Source: Rehmannia glutinosa (taxonomy: Eukaryota > Streptophyta > Magnoliopsida > Lamiales > Orobanchaceae). From it: a stretch of 64,000 bases of DNA. This document shows positions 47,479-59,285 of this stretch, piece after piece (the stretch's first letter is position 1; the number at the start of each line of letters is the position of its first letter). The notes beneath the pieces were generated by a model. The model saw only the letters and a program-made list of their open reading frames with translations. It was not told where the DNA came from and searched no databases. The position numbers and the translations under genes were made by a program. The stretch is from contig CM071924.1 in assembly GCA_016081115.2 (NCBI GenBank), forward strand, positions 88,798,616-88,862,615, read 5' to 3'.

Positions 47479-47914
47479 GGACTCGTTTGGCAAAATTGAT
47501 GGGATTATATAAGTATTTGGATATGTGATGATTTGATTATTTATCACTATCCTTTATACGGATTTTTTTATTTCGGGTGTTGGATTATGTCTTTATTGGA
47601 TCCTTTATATTTGGTCAATATTGGTGTTTGACAACATTGACAATGAGTGATTACAATGAAAATGACTAATTTGCCCTTTATTTTAAAGAACCCAAAAAAG
47701 ACTCTTCCTCTTCTTACCCAAAAAGGTAATTTCGAGGTTGTAAGGATAACAGGATACTATTTAATACCACCACGGGTGTGATGTAGTTTCAATTGAAAAG
47801 GTGATTAATTCATGGGCCCATCCTATCACGCGAGCCCCGCATCATAAACTTCAAACGTTGTGAAAAGATGTGATAAAGATATTATCCTACTTTTCACAAT
47901 TTCCAAACGCGTCC
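47479..47914. mobile_element. MITE with GGAC(T/G)CGTTTGG termini
   Basis: The ends GGACTCGTTTGGCAAAATTG and (revcomp) GGACGCGTTTGGAAATTG are flanked by TTG (47476-47478 and 47915-47917). Inverted similarity continues over the gtgatgatttg / gtgataaagat region. Length 436 bp, non-coding. The 3-bp duplication suggests a PIF/Harbinger relationship. Confidence 0.72.
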
Positions 47915-47917
47915 TTG

Positions 47918-48512
47918 TTATATAGTATAATTATAATTATGGAATTTTATGCGTCCTATAATTCTAAGATCATGATAATTCTGATAGGTATTCTGTATCG
48001 AAAGTACATACAACTGCAAAATAATTTTCTCGATCGAAGCGCATTATAGATTATACATGCATATATGTCTGATTAGATGTATTCACCATTTCATTTTTAG
48101 GGTTTTAATATATTTTGATGAATTTCTTGTTTCCAATTTTATTTAGAATTTTATGGTTTGTGACATTAATTTAGTGTATGTGGTCTATTATCAAATATGT
48201 ATTACAAAAAAATGTTTTATATAGTATATGATAATATATAATGTGAAATAGAAAATGAGATACAAATTTGCAATTCAGAATCAAAAATGGTTTTTAAAAA
48301 TACCTAAAAAAAAGTACATTAAAACTGATGAACAGTTCGACTATGGAAGAAGTTTTTGTCTAGAACCATATTTAAACTTTATTAATCATATAATAAATGA
48401 AAAACAGTAATCACATGACTTGAGTTCAAACAATTAATCATGTATGTGCCATGTATAGAAGACTACAAAAATCATCAAGATGCATGGTTCTTTATATAGT
48501 GGGGGTTGCAAT
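47918..48512. other. Anonymous AT-rich intergenic DNA
   Basis: No recognisable gene or element. Confidence 0.5.
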
Positions 48513-48997
48513 TTTTGACGGTACACGAATGTAACACATTAATATAAGCTTATTAGGTTGATTAACCTTGACGGATTTGGGTCAGAATTGAGTCCGACTC
48601 GAATAACACGGACAATAAAGATCGAGCTTTGTTCAACTTGAATTGAGCCTATCTATATATGTTGTTAATATTATATAGTCGTTTGTGATATTTTTTATTG
48701 ATTTAATTTTAGAAAATTGTCAAGTGTATGTATACAATATATATAATTTTCAGGTTATACATTAACTGATCATATAACCATATAAATAGATGATATATTC
48801 AGATTTTTAAAATATATAGACCTTTACGGGTGAGTTAGATTCATGTTACACGTAATAAACATTAGTTTAGGTTGATATATTGTTTGACACGAATAATTAA
48901 ACAGGGTGAGTTCGGGTTAATAGGTTAATTTGTTGTGAATATATATCGTGTTTTAATTAACTGACTCGCGAATCCGAACCCAACCTGAATTGGCACT
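48513..48997. repeat. Degraded TIR repeat (GGGTTCGG-type)
   Basis: The left end gttgcaatttttgacggtac and (revcomp) right end gagtgccaattcaggttggg have a weak inverted match. The interior has gggtcagaattgagtccgactcg and gaacccaacctg, as in the other TIR repeats with GC-rich ends. Confidence 0.4.
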
Positions 48998-49369
48998 CCA
49001 TGTACTTTTCTATGTCATCCAATACATAACAAAAAACTTAGCAATCCTAGGGCGTATACATAGATTCCAATTTTCATTTAGAATTCAAAGCAAGTTTTTA
49101 AAATGCTATCCTTTTGACAAATATAGATTCGTGTCCACGAATTCATCCCTGCTGGACAAATATATTCAAACCGTCAGGTCTGACCTAAATTTTCTTGACC
49201 TAATAACCTCCATACCAACCTATATATCTCCATGCATTATTGCTAAGCCCAAACGAACCTGAAATCATAACATCTAGGCAATTAAACTTATTGAATAACA
49301 AAACTTGTACATTATCTAGCTATATAGCAATTACTTCTTCTTCCTAATCAAAAAAATATATATCTATTA
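48998..49369 (+). promoter_or_regulatory. Upstream region of the ERF98-like gene
   Basis: AT-rich DNA with a possible TATA box (ctatatagc, about 49318-49326) about 45 bp before the ATG. No other clear motif. Confidence 0.3.
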
Positions 49370-49896
49370 ATGGAATCAACAAAAGGTGGGCAAAAAGAAG
49401 TGAAGTACCGAGGCATTCGCCGGCGGCCGTGGGGGAAATTCGCGGCAGAAATACGGGACCCGAATAGAAACGGCGCACGCCTGTGGCTAGGCACGTTCGA
49501 GACGGCCGAGCAGGCGGCCAGGGCATATGACAGGGCGGCTTATGCTTTGAGAGGTCATCTTGCAATTCTCAATTTTCCTAATGATGGCCATTATAGAAAT
49601 CCAGGCCCGTGGCGCCAAGTTTTGATAGTAGTATACATTCTCAGGCACCACCATCTGATCAGCTGATTTATGCATCGAATTCGGAAATTCCAGGAGAGGT
49701 GGTAGGGTCATCGACAGGGCCTGACGAGGAAGTTATCGAGTTCGAGTATTTTGATAATAAGTTTTTGGAGGATCTTCTTGAAATACAATTCAGGGACAGG
49801 ACGAAGAAAGAAGATAAGAGAGCTAGCAAATCTTTGGTGATTAATTGGCTTCATGTGATGCTTTTTGTTATTCAAATTTTATTTCGAGTTCACTGA
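49370..49896 (+). CDS. ERF98-like small AP2/ERF transcription factor (group IX), one frame break
   Basis: A nuclear DNA-binding activator expected at GCC boxes. ATG 49370 opens MESTKGGQKEVKYRGIRRRP. The AP2/ERF domain covers about residues 13-70 (WGKFAAEIRDPNRNGARLWL, AARAYDRAAYALRGHL, AILNFPND). After HYRNPGP the frame drifts into unrelated residues, while the frame two bases over (from 49609) continues SFDSSIHSQAPPSDQ and carries the group IX EDLL-type activation motif EVIEFEYFDNKFLEDLL, stopping at 49896. One inserted base near 49606-49609 (ggcccgtgg) would join them. About 175 residues after correction, normal for the ERF95-98 type; the tail after KKEDKRASK is longer than usual. As given, the EDLL motif would be lost. 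Confidence 0.85.
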
Positions 49897-50254
49897 ATTT
49901 TAATTTATGCAATTAGGGTTTTAGAAAAGAAATGTGTGTAGTTTTTCTTACAATTAATTGATTTTCCAAATTTGAAGTTTGGGTGTAAAACCCTTGTAGG
50001 TCTAGCATGTATACATACACCTGGTCTGTATTTTATGTCATGTTTTGCTTATTGAATACACTTTTGTGGAACCAAATCAAAATTGCTAATATGTCAATTG
50101 AATTCATGAGCAGTATATTTAGGGCCCTAATCCATATATTGGGGTCATGAGATGTAATGTGCTTAACCAAAATTTTAAATTTAAAATTGCAAAACTTTGT
50201 GCATGCCAGTTGCAGTCCGATCTTTGAGAGGTATACATTGAGTGATGATGCTTT
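49897..50254. other. 3' flank of the ERF98-like gene
   Basis: AT-rich, probably includes the 3' UTR. No other feature up to the Copia B LTR. Confidence 0.45.
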
Positions 50255-51573
50255 TGCAGGGAATCCGCGAACAAAACCCATCTCTCCATTGATATGATAT
50301 TGTCCACTTTCGCCAATATTAACCCTTGTGGTTTCGTTTTGGGCTTTCATCCAAAAAGTCTCATACTAATAGAGATATTGTCCATCTTATAAACTCATGA
50401 CCTTTACCATGTCTAGTCAATTATGGGGCGACTTTAATTTGTTCGCATATCTTCATAATACTCCCCTCGAACAACTGGCCAATCATGTGGGGACTTTGTG
50501 TTAGGTATCTACCCCATTTGTCAAGCCCGTACGCGATAGCCGAATATTAAAATGGTCTAACAAACAAACTATTACAATAGACAACCTATGGGATTAGGGA
50601 TTAGGGATTACATTTTTCTAAATTACAAGTTACATTTTGCAACAAGAAGGCAACCGGGAAGGCACTTTCTCCATTCAAGCCAAAGCAAAGCACAAAGTAA
50701 TAGAAACGGGAAACGGTGCAGATTATACCAAAGACCGCTGCACTTCAATGAACTACTGCTGAAGACCCGGACTGAGGCTGACTTCTTCAATACGGACCGC
50801 TGCCACAAAAACACGAGACAGAAATAAGTAGAAGCTGTGGAAAGGAAACTTAAAGCTGAAAGCGAAAAACAAGAAAGATATCACCTAATCGTTTGAGCTT
50901 CGTTTCAACACGCCAAATCGAGCTCTTACGGACAGCAGCGTGCACCTCCGAAAATCCCTCGGACAGAGACGAAATAGGAGTCTCCGATTCGGCTCAGAAA
51001 CTGTACGAATGTCCCCAAAAGATCCTTCAAGAAACCAGGGCAAAGGCCCAAGGTAGGCCAACAAAAGCACACCACACAAGCTACTACCAAAAACCCACAA
51101 ATATTCGGTCATCGGCGAAGGAAACCATAAAGGAATCGACGAGGAGAAGAACCACGAAGGACCGAACCTCAAAACCCCAAACCCGTCGGAAACCCTTCGA
51201 AAAGAGACCGGTGAAAAACCGACCCAACAAATGGAGAAGATGATCGAACTCTCAATCGAAAAACCTCACTAAATCTCGCTCGGATTCACCAAGAATCAAA
51301 GAGAGAATCCAAGAGATATTTTGAGAGAGCAACAACAGACGGGAGTATTTTGAGAGATGAACAGGAACAACCTCATCACTTAGGGTTTCTTGGGTTGGGG
51401 ATATAAGAGTTAAAATGGAGGGTCAAGATTTTAACCCTATATCCAACGGTCATACACAAAGGTGGGGCACAAGTGTGGGCTTGGCAGCTGCAAGTGGGAG
51501 TAATTTGTGCCCATGAGAAAACAAGTATTAATGGGCCAACACAACAAATGTAATTGGGCCAAAAAATACAACA
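50255..51573 (-). repeat. 3' LTR of Copia B
   Basis: On the minus strand it runs TGTTGTATTTTTTGGCCC to CGCGGATTCCCTGCA (TG...CA), about 1.3 kb, directly after the polypurine tract. The terminal part shares the ggacaatatcata and gggc(t)ttc(a)c motifs with 62721-62870. It contains a gggattagggattaggg run on the plus strand (50589-50606). Open frames in it are chance. Confidence 0.6.
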
Positions 51574-51759
51574 TTTCTCCAACTTGGCCCAATACCGGTT
51601 ATCAAGATCATGGGGTAAAAATAACAGTTATCATCGTCGCCGATATTTTTTTTTCTTTTTCATTTATTTATTGCACTCACGGTACAATAACTGATTATAA
51701 CATGCACATAGCAAGCTATAATCAGAAAACCATCCAAGCACAGTTCCAGCTCAATCACA

Positions 51760-52799
51760 TGTATCAAAATTCAAAATTTTTAGACAAGACAAAAATTTAC
51801 TAACAGGTAAACACTTAGTTCCCATATCTGCAGGGTTAAATTCAGACGGTATCTTTTCAAGACATACTATACCCTTCACAACAACATCACGAATATAATG
51901 AAATCTAACATCAATATGTTTAGTCCTATCATGAAAAACAGGGTTTTTGCAAAGTTGAATTCGGATCGACTATCGGAAAATACAACAACATCACCTTTAA
52001 GAAAGCCAATTTCGAGATATTAATCCCTTTAATCAAATAGCTTCTTTTAAGGCCTCGATTACATCAACATATTGATTGGTAGTAGACAAAGCAACAATAT
52101 GTTGTATGGCGAGATTCAGCTCACACAAGAACCACACAAAGTAAAAGTATATGAAGTTGTTGATTTTTGTTATCTCTATCATTAGCATAGTTGGAATCAC
52201 ATAACCCTTCAATTTAACACCTTCAGCAGATTTAGTAAATTTCAGCCATAAATTCACGAGAATGTTTCAAGTACCTTAACAACCATTTCAATGCATTCCA
52301 ATGAGGCATACTAGGGTCGGACATATAGCGACTCAAACAACTCACAAAGATACGATATCCGGCCTAGTACTAACCATCAAATACATGACAGATCCTATAG
52401 CATTTGAATAAGGCACATTTTTCATAACATTCACATCATGGGCAATTTTTGGAGACTTTCTTTACTCATGAGAAAATGACCAGCCAAAAGAACATTCTGA
52501 TTTAGAATCAACCATAGAAAATTTACTCAAAATCTTTTCAACATAAGAAATCGATTTAGAAAAATCACGAGTTTTTTCTATCTCTAAAGATGTTCATTCC
52601 CAAAATCCTTTTAGTATCTCCTAAGTATTTCATGTCAAAATTAGCACTTAGACAGTTTTTAAGATGTTCAACACTTTTAACACAAGGACTAATTAACAAC
52701 ATGTCATCAACATAAATCAACAAGAAAACGGGAACTTTAAAGCATCTTCTTTAAAATACAAACAATGATCATAAGAACTTCGTTTAAATTTCAAAGACA
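51760..52799 (-). pseudogene. Copia B pol, 3' part (end of RT, RNase H)
   Basis: Read on the minus strand from the insertion site: LKFKRSSYDHC, then FLLIYVDDM (about 52735-52700, the RT active site), a degraded linker, and RNase H (QHIVALSTTNQYVDVIEALK, about 52110-52040) to about 51760. Frames change several times. Confidence 0.82.
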
Positions 52800-52804
52800 A
52801 CATG

Positions 52805-54379
52805 TGTTCCGTTGGTTTTATACCATTGATTTGGGCTTCCGACACTAGAGTTTTGTGTTGTTTTTAAGTATTTTGAGTTATTTTTGTTATATCTCATAGG
52901 TTAGGTATTAGTTTCCATTATTTCGAGTCATTTGAGTGGCCAAGCCATGTTGAGGGCCAATTATATCGAGTCTAGAGTCATTGTAATGAGTCGTGTGTCA
53001 AAAGAAGAAATGATGATCAAACAACGAGAGATTGATTTGAAGAAATGATGATCAAACAACGAGAGATTGATTTGAAGAAATGCCCAAACGCGTATGAAAT
53101 TTCCATCATTTGGCGAGGATTTAGTGTTTTGGCCATAACTCTATCTACAAAATTGATATTGAGATGATTCAAATGGATATGGAAAGCTAAGAGAGAGGGC
53201 TACAACTCTTATGAAGACACCCAAAGCAAATTCGGACGTTTGGATGGCGCTACGGTAGCGAAAAAGATCTTATTTGCAATGGCCTGGCAATGATGCCGCA
53301 ACGCCCAAAACGGACTCCAACGCTCGGGAGATGTTCTACTGGGCTGCAGCAAATCCGACAGATATTGGGCAGTCTCGGTTTGTGTTTTGGCGCCCTGTAG
53401 CGCCCATTTTCGAGCGTTAAGACACGTGGCGGACAAAACAATGAAACTCCAATTTTGGATCTAAAAGGAGGGTAATATAAATAAATACTTCGGAGGTTTG
53501 ATCTAGGGCATGGAGGACACTTGGGGATGAAAACCAACACCACCAAGACAAAAGGAAAGAGTTGGGGAAGAAGATTGAAGACATTTATCATCTAGAAATA
53601 GATAAGATTCTTCTTTAATCTCTTTAATTCCTTCTTTGTTGTTTCTTGTATATCATTTGAGATGCATTCTCATTTGATTATGGATATTTGTATTTTCATC
53701 ATGAGCTAAACTTTATAATTCTAGAGGGATGATGTAATCTATGTTTGAACTTATATTTTGATATTGTGGTTTGTCAATCTAGATTTCTCAATTTATTTGT
53801 GTTATTTGGATCTATTCTTCTAAATTACTTGATCAATAATTTAGAGTGTTTGGTGTATTTGATTTGACACTTGAGAGAGGTAATTGAATACATGGCCTTG
53901 AAATAGCATAACCTAGGATTTTATAGAATTGAGAGATTTGTGTGAATCCTTTGAAGTCGTCAACTAAGATTCATAGTTTTTATTGAGATTTCAATTGGTG
54001 ATTTTTATAGAGATATTAATTTCCCAATTGTGATCTAAAATCATTTGGCACTCGAGAGAGGAAATGATTATTGTAGAAATCTTGACTTATAAATTGGTAA
54101 TTTATGATTGATATACCATATTGATAATATGAGGAAAACTAGATTCATCACACCTCTAGAATTCATTCTCCCATAGATTTAGATGTTTATATTTTGATTA
54201 GTTATATATAGTTGTTTTTATTTATAAATTGAGACATCCACCTATTATTGATCTGTCAAATATAGCATAGGTAATTTATACTTGGTTCTTATACACGCAT
54301 TCCCTGTGGATACGACAACCTTACTTTCACTATATTAAAACTTGACACCGTAGACTTGCGGTTAGAAAAATCTCTAACA
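52805..54379 (+). repeat. 5' LTR of the nested Gypsy element
   Basis: 1575 bp. It contains a roughly 37-bp direct tandem duplication (atgatgatcaaacaacgaga, copies from about 53008 and 53045) that is single in the 3' LTR, and a GC-rich block (53225-53420) that differs strongly from the 3' LTR. Confidence 0.92.
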
Positions 54380-54385
54380 AGTTTT

Positions 54386-54404
54386 TGGCGCCGTTGCCGG
54401 GGAG
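54386..54404 (+). other. tRNA-Asp primer binding site of the Gypsy element
   Basis: tggcgccgttgccggggag lies 6 bases after the LTR end. It matches the reverse complement of the 3' end of plant tRNA-Asp. Confidence 0.85.
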
Positions 54405-54521
54405 TGTGTTTTGTGTAATATCAAGGTTGATTGCCTAGTTGTAATTTGACTATTTGTTTTCTTTCATTTATTGTTTTAATTTTATGTAAATTTTTTAGGC
54501 ACATCGTTTGATGGAATTATA

Positions 54522-55050
54522 ATGTATTCATATACATGGCCAACCGATGATGCTACTCGGATTTTTAGAAGTCAAAGTGTAAACAATTTTGTTCCTTATT
54601 ATCCACCTCAAGAAAATGTATGGGCCCAAACTATTGCAAATCATGAAACACTTCATCAGCCACAAGAACAATTGTCTAGCTTGGAAGAAATATTTTATCA
54701 ATTTCTAGATGATTGTGAGGCAAGAAGACGACAAGATGAGATAAAACGTCGGTCCGAGTTGGAAGAAAATCTTGTCGAGTTTATCGAAGAGTGTAAGATA
54801 AAAAATCGAAAGTGATAATGGATTATTACAAACCGAGGCAAGCATTCAACAAATTGAGATTATATGTCAAAATATGTCAAAGTTACTCCAACAAATGATT
54901 GAACAACTTAATAATGAAAAGTCGTCATCATTCTTGGGACCTGGTGAAATAGAAAATCATGAACATGAATTGCCTATTATGAAAAAGGTGGACATCCTTA
55001 AAAATTTGGAGGAGCCTTTTGAAGAGTGCAATCCGATCTTACAAGAGTAG
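54522..55050 (+). CDS. Short internal ORF of the Gypsy element (gag-like position)
   Basis: The frame 54522-54815 encodes 97 residues (MYSYTWPTDDATRIFRSQSV ... EENLVEFIEECKIKNRK). After one frame change it seems to continue with helical sequence (QMIEQLNNEKSSSFLG) to about 55050. Its position behind the primer site is that of gag, but there is no zinc knuckle and no capsid motif I can recognise. It may be a relic of gag or a specific small ORF of this family. Confidence 0.45.
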
Positions 55051-55121
55051 GATCTACGTCAAATTAACTCGGGAGTATCTCTATCTCTCACTCAATTGAA
55101 AATCCTCATATTGACAAAAAT

Positions 55122-55439
55122 ATGTGCACTCTAGATGTAAGCTTCAATTCAATTGTATCAAATTTTGAGAAGCATACACTTGAAGGAACAATGTTTGAAA
55201 ATAGTGATCAATTCACATGTTCTAGAGATTTCATGATATTTAATGTGAGTAAAGATAGAAATATCTTTACTATGATTGATAAACCATTTTTCATCATTAG
55301 GAACACATTTGATTTCCAAAAGACTATCAATATTGCGATCCTTAATCATCCACGTCTTACATACACCGAAGGATCACCTATATTGTTGGAAAATACAAAT
55401 GCGTGGCATGATCGACACTTATTTTTGGATCCCGGTTAA
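55122..55439 (+). CDS. Hypothetical ORF in the Gypsy element interior
   Basis: 105 residues (MCTLDVSFNSIVSNFEKHTL ... NAWHDRHLFLDPG). I recognise no domain. It ends shortly before the cgcttcttgggaggcaaccc motif that, in Athila-like elements, follows the coding region, so it may be the tail of a lost ORF. Between here and 57430 no further coding region is credible. Confidence 0.3.
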   Translation: MCTLDVSFNSIVSNFEKHTLEGTMFENSDQFTCSRDFMIFNVSKDRNIFTMIDKPFFIIRNTFDFQKTINIAILNHPRLTYTEGSPILLENTNAWHDRHLFLDPG

Positions 55440-57433
55440 GTTAAACAAAAGTTTGAAACTTTAAATTTAGCGCTTCTTGGGAGGCAACCCAAGCCCCTTT
55501 TATTGCTTTCTTAGTTTTAATTTAGTTTAGTAGTTGTTTTTGTTTTTTGAATTTTTGCATTTTTAGGAGTAGTAAGTTGCATCATACCCCACCCCTCTTA
55601 TTTGTGCAACTCCCACATATCTCACTCCATCTTCACAAAGGAGCATTCTAACACCACACACACCATCTTCATCTCATCCACTCATTATTTGGTAATTGTG
55701 CAACTTCCAAACCCCACCCCATGGTTTTCCCATCTTGTGATTTTTGGTGTGATTGGATTGTTGTAGTCTTAGGATAATTGTTGTTGATTTGTGGATTGTG
55801 GATTGGTTGAGCATGCTAGACTTAGGCTTGGTATTGAATTTTGGGATTGAATTAAGTTATCCATTGCATTCACTATCTTTGCCCAAATTCATGCATATGA
55901 GGTGTTTGATAAAATGCCCCAATGACAATTTCACATTGTTTAGTGCTATCTTGCATATCTATGCTTATCTTTTGACATGGCAATATATTTTCTACTTGGG
56001 GGCATTATGTATGTGCTTTAATTTTCGATTTCTCACCCATAACCGAATTCCATGGTTCCCGAATTTTGTTTTCTTGTTTACCTTGCTAGGTTACAAGACC
56101 ACACCTCGGAGGCATACAACACCCACGGGCTTGTGCGCTAGGATGCACGTGATGAGCTTATACGAGACACCTCATGCACGTAGTAGTACCACATGATTTA
56201 AGGAGCCTTCGCTCCTCGGCTACCAGGAAAGTCTTTTTCCCACCTCTCCATTGGGGACAATGTCGTTTTTAAGTTTGGAAGGGTGCGATCTGTTTTTTTT
56301 GCTTGAGTCGAGTCTTGGGTAAAAAAAAAGAAAGAAAGAAGAGTCTAGAGTCGAAGTCGGGTCGTTTGTAAAGCGTGAAACCTGCATGACCAAGTGAATT
56401 TGTCGAATATGAGTTGAGCAGTCAAGAGAGCATGTGTTGAAGCGTGATTTAATCTTCTTTCCATTAATTCCATCTATGTGTTTAACTCTGTTGAATTATT
56501 TGGGGATGATTTATGCAATTGAGTGGTTCCTTTATGATCCCCCGGATCTAGAACTTGTCGATCACTAGTCGAGGCGAAATCTAGGTTAAGTAAAATTAAG
56601 GAAGTGATTTAGACCATCTTTGAACAAGCGAGCCTAAAATGCCTACCTTTATATTATATTTTCCCTAGTGTCCCCCTTTGAGCCGTATAAACCGTTTCTT
56701 TGGCAACCAATCTAATACACATAACATAAATGTGAAAATCCTAATTACCCATCACTCATACACACAAAGTACAGAAAAATATTAAATGTTGAGGAGGGTA
56801 TGATGAGAAGGATATGTATTTAATTGAATGAAGTTGCCCGAGAAAAGAAAATATGAGACCCCATGTATGCAAAAGAATAAGTTTGGGGGTCCCGGAAAAA
56901 AGATGTGTGAAAAAAATGAGAAAAATCAGCGGGATTGAAGGTTCTTAAACATTGAGGAGGTCAAAAAAGTGAAGGGTAGTTGCTAATTGGTGATTTGAAG
57001 TAATAATTGTGTGTTTGGGTAATTTAAGCCACTTAATCCCATATTTTCCTACCTTACCCTAAACCCACATTACAAGCTTTAAAAGTCCTACTGATCCTAG
57101 TGTTACATTAGCTTTATATTAGTGAGATTAGTGTGAATGACAAGCTTATGGAGTCCGGTAAGCATTTCATCCGGATATTAAAAAAAGTGGATCATTTTTA
57201 CAACACTTGATTGCATGAATCTATTTGAATAATGTGAACGGAGTTGGCATGTACACTCCACACTTTTGATCATAATGTTAAAACGCATGTTTGATTGATA
57301 GTGAAACGAGTAATGAGACAAATGATATTGGTTGTGAAGTTTTTGCGGTTTGTTTGTATTGTTGTGTGCAATATTTTTCATTTTAGAGTTGTAATTGCTT
57401 GAGGACAAGCAATATTCTAAGTTTGGGGGTATT
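55440..57433 (+). other. Non-coding 3' interior of the Gypsy element
   Basis: It holds the gggaggcaacccaag motif (55479), an attggggacaatgtcg segment (56252), three aagtttgg-purine motifs (56273, 56880, 57419; the last is the polypurine tract) and no domain-bearing ORF. Confidence 0.6.
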
Positions 57434-59280
57434 TGTTCGAGTTGGTTTTATACCATTGATTTGGGCTTCCGACACTAGAGTTTTGTGTTGTTTTTGAGTA
57501 TTTTGAGTTATTTTTGTTATATCTCATAGGTTAGGTATTAATTTCCATTATTTCGAGTCATTTGAGTGGCCAAGCCATGTTGAGGGTCAATTATATTGAG
57601 TCTATAGTCATTGTAATGAGTCGTGTGTCAAAAGAAGAAATGATGATTAAACAACGAGAGATGATTTGAAGAAATGCCCAAACGCGCGTATGAAATTTCC
57701 ATCAGCGGGGTTTAGTGTTTTGGCCATAACTCTATCTACAAAATTTATATTGGCTGATTCAAGTGACTATGGAAAGCTAAGAGAGAGGATACAACTCTTA
57801 TGAAGACACCCAAAGCAAATTTGGACGTTTGGATGGTGCTACAACGCAAAAAAGAGGCATCGGGAGATGTTCTATGGCGCTATGCAGCTGCCGAAAAATG
57901 AAGTGGGCGATCTCGATTTGTGTTTTGGGGCTGCAGCGCCCATTTTCGAGCGTTCTGCGTTCGTGGGCGGACAAAACAATGAAACTCCGATTTTTGGATC
58001 TAAAAGGAGGGTAATATAAATAGATACATGGGAGGCTTGATCTAGGGCATGGAGGACACTTGGGGATGAAAACCAACACCACAAGACACAAGGAAAGAGT
58101 TGGGGAAAGAAGATTGAAGACAATTATCATCTAGAAATAGCAAGGTTGCGAGTAAATCGCTAGCGCCGGTCGGCGCAGCGGGCGCCTAGCGCTAGGGCGC
58201 TGGCGGGCGCCTAGGCGCTAGATGGGCGCTAGAAAAGCCCAAGTTTTTCTTATTTTTTTTTTTTTGTATTTTGGCGATTTTTCCGATTTTTGGCGATTTA
58301 TTCCGCCTAGACCGCCTAACCGATTTTTCCCGATTTTTCCGATTTTTTGCCGCTGGCGCCCGCCCCAAACGCCGCCTAGCCCGCCAGGCGGGCGCTAGCG
58401 ATTTTGCCCCAGGCGATTTTTTTTGGCGATTTTCGGAAAATCGGGTCGCCCCAGGGCGCTAGCGCCTAGTCGGCCGCTAGGCGATTTTTACAACATTGAG
58501 AAATAGATAAGATTCTTCTTTAATCTCTTTAATTCCTTCTTTGTTGTTTCTTGTATATCATTTGAGATGCATTCTCATTTGATTATAGATATTTGTATTT
58601 TCATCATGAGCTAAACTTTATAATTCTAGAGGGATGATGTAATCTATGTTTGAACTTATGTTTTGATATTGTGGTTTGTCAATCTAGATTTCTCAATTTA
58701 TTTGTGCTATTTGGATCTATTCTTCTAAATTACTTGATCAATAATTTAGAGTGTTTGGTGTATTTGATTTGACACTTGAGAGAGATAATTGAATACATGG
58801 CCTTGAAATAGCATTACCTAGGATTTCATAGAATTGATGATTTGTGAATCCTTTGAAGTCATCAACCAAGATTCATAGTTTTTATTGAGATTTCAATTGG
58901 TGATTTTTATAGAGATATTAATCCCAATTGTGATCTAAAATCATTTGGCACTCGAGAGAGGAAATGATTATTGTAGAAATCTTGACTTATAAATTGGTAA
59001 TTTATGATTGATATACCATATTGATAATATAAGGGAAAACTAGATTCATCACACCTCTAGAATTCATTCTCCCATAGATTTAGATGTTTATATTTTGATT
59101 AGTTATATGTAGTTGTTTTTATTTATAAATTGAGACATCCACCTATTATTGATCTGTCAAATATAGCATATGTAATTTATACTTGGTACTTATACACACA
59201 TTCTCTGTGGATACGACAACCTTACTTTCACTATATTAAAACTTGACACCGTAGACTTGCGGTTAGAAATTTTTCTAACA
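57434..59280 (+). repeat. 3' LTR of the nested Gypsy element, with a MITE inside
   Basis: 1847 bp including the 358-bp element at 58141-58498. Without it, about 1480 bp. Otherwise it matches the 5' LTR closely except in the 57690-57970 block. Confidence 0.92.
58141..58498. mobile_element. hAT-like MITE, CAAGGTTG family, with proven empty site
   Basis: It is flanked by AGAAATAG on both sides (58133-58140 and 58499-58506). The 5' LTR has a single AGAAATAG at the same place (about 53593-53600), so the borders and the 8-bp duplication are certain. Termini CAAGGTTGCGAGTAAATCG and (revcomp) CAATGTTGTAAAAATCG. The interior is dense in GGCGCC/CTAGCGC motifs. It is a relative of 35426-35712. Confidence 0.95.
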
Positions 59281-59285
59281 ACATG

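Larger units (their letters stand above)
52805..59280 (+). mobile_element. Non-autonomous Gypsy/Athila-like LTR element (LARD-type), nested in Copia B
   Basis: LTRs 52805-54379 and 57434-59280 (TGTTC...CTAACA) are flanked by ACATG on both sides (52800-52804 and 59281-59285). The primer site tggcgccgttgccgggga follows the 5' LTR, complementary to the 3' end of tRNA-Asp as in Athila-type elements. Polypurine tract aagtttgggggt (57419-57430). The 3.05-kb interior lacks protease, RT and integrase, so it depends on a helper. It contains cgcttcttgggaggcaacccaag and attggggacaatgtcg, motifs I associate with Athila-related elements. Confidence 0.92.

Noticed and set aside
49344..49565. Minus-strand open frame opposite the ERF98-like gene
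   Set aside because: Antisense shadow of the AP2 domain.
50589..50606. gggattagggattaggg run as interstitial telomere repeat
   Set aside because: The plant telomere unit is TTTAGGG; this is only three imperfect units inside a Copia LTR.
50893..51243. 116-residue open frame rich in K, R and T
   Set aside because: Lies wholly inside the Copia B LTR on the strand opposite to the element; no signature.
55753..56196. 147-residue open frame in the Gypsy-like interior
   Set aside because: Hydrophobic low-information sequence in a region that behaves as non-coding 3' interior; no homology recognised.
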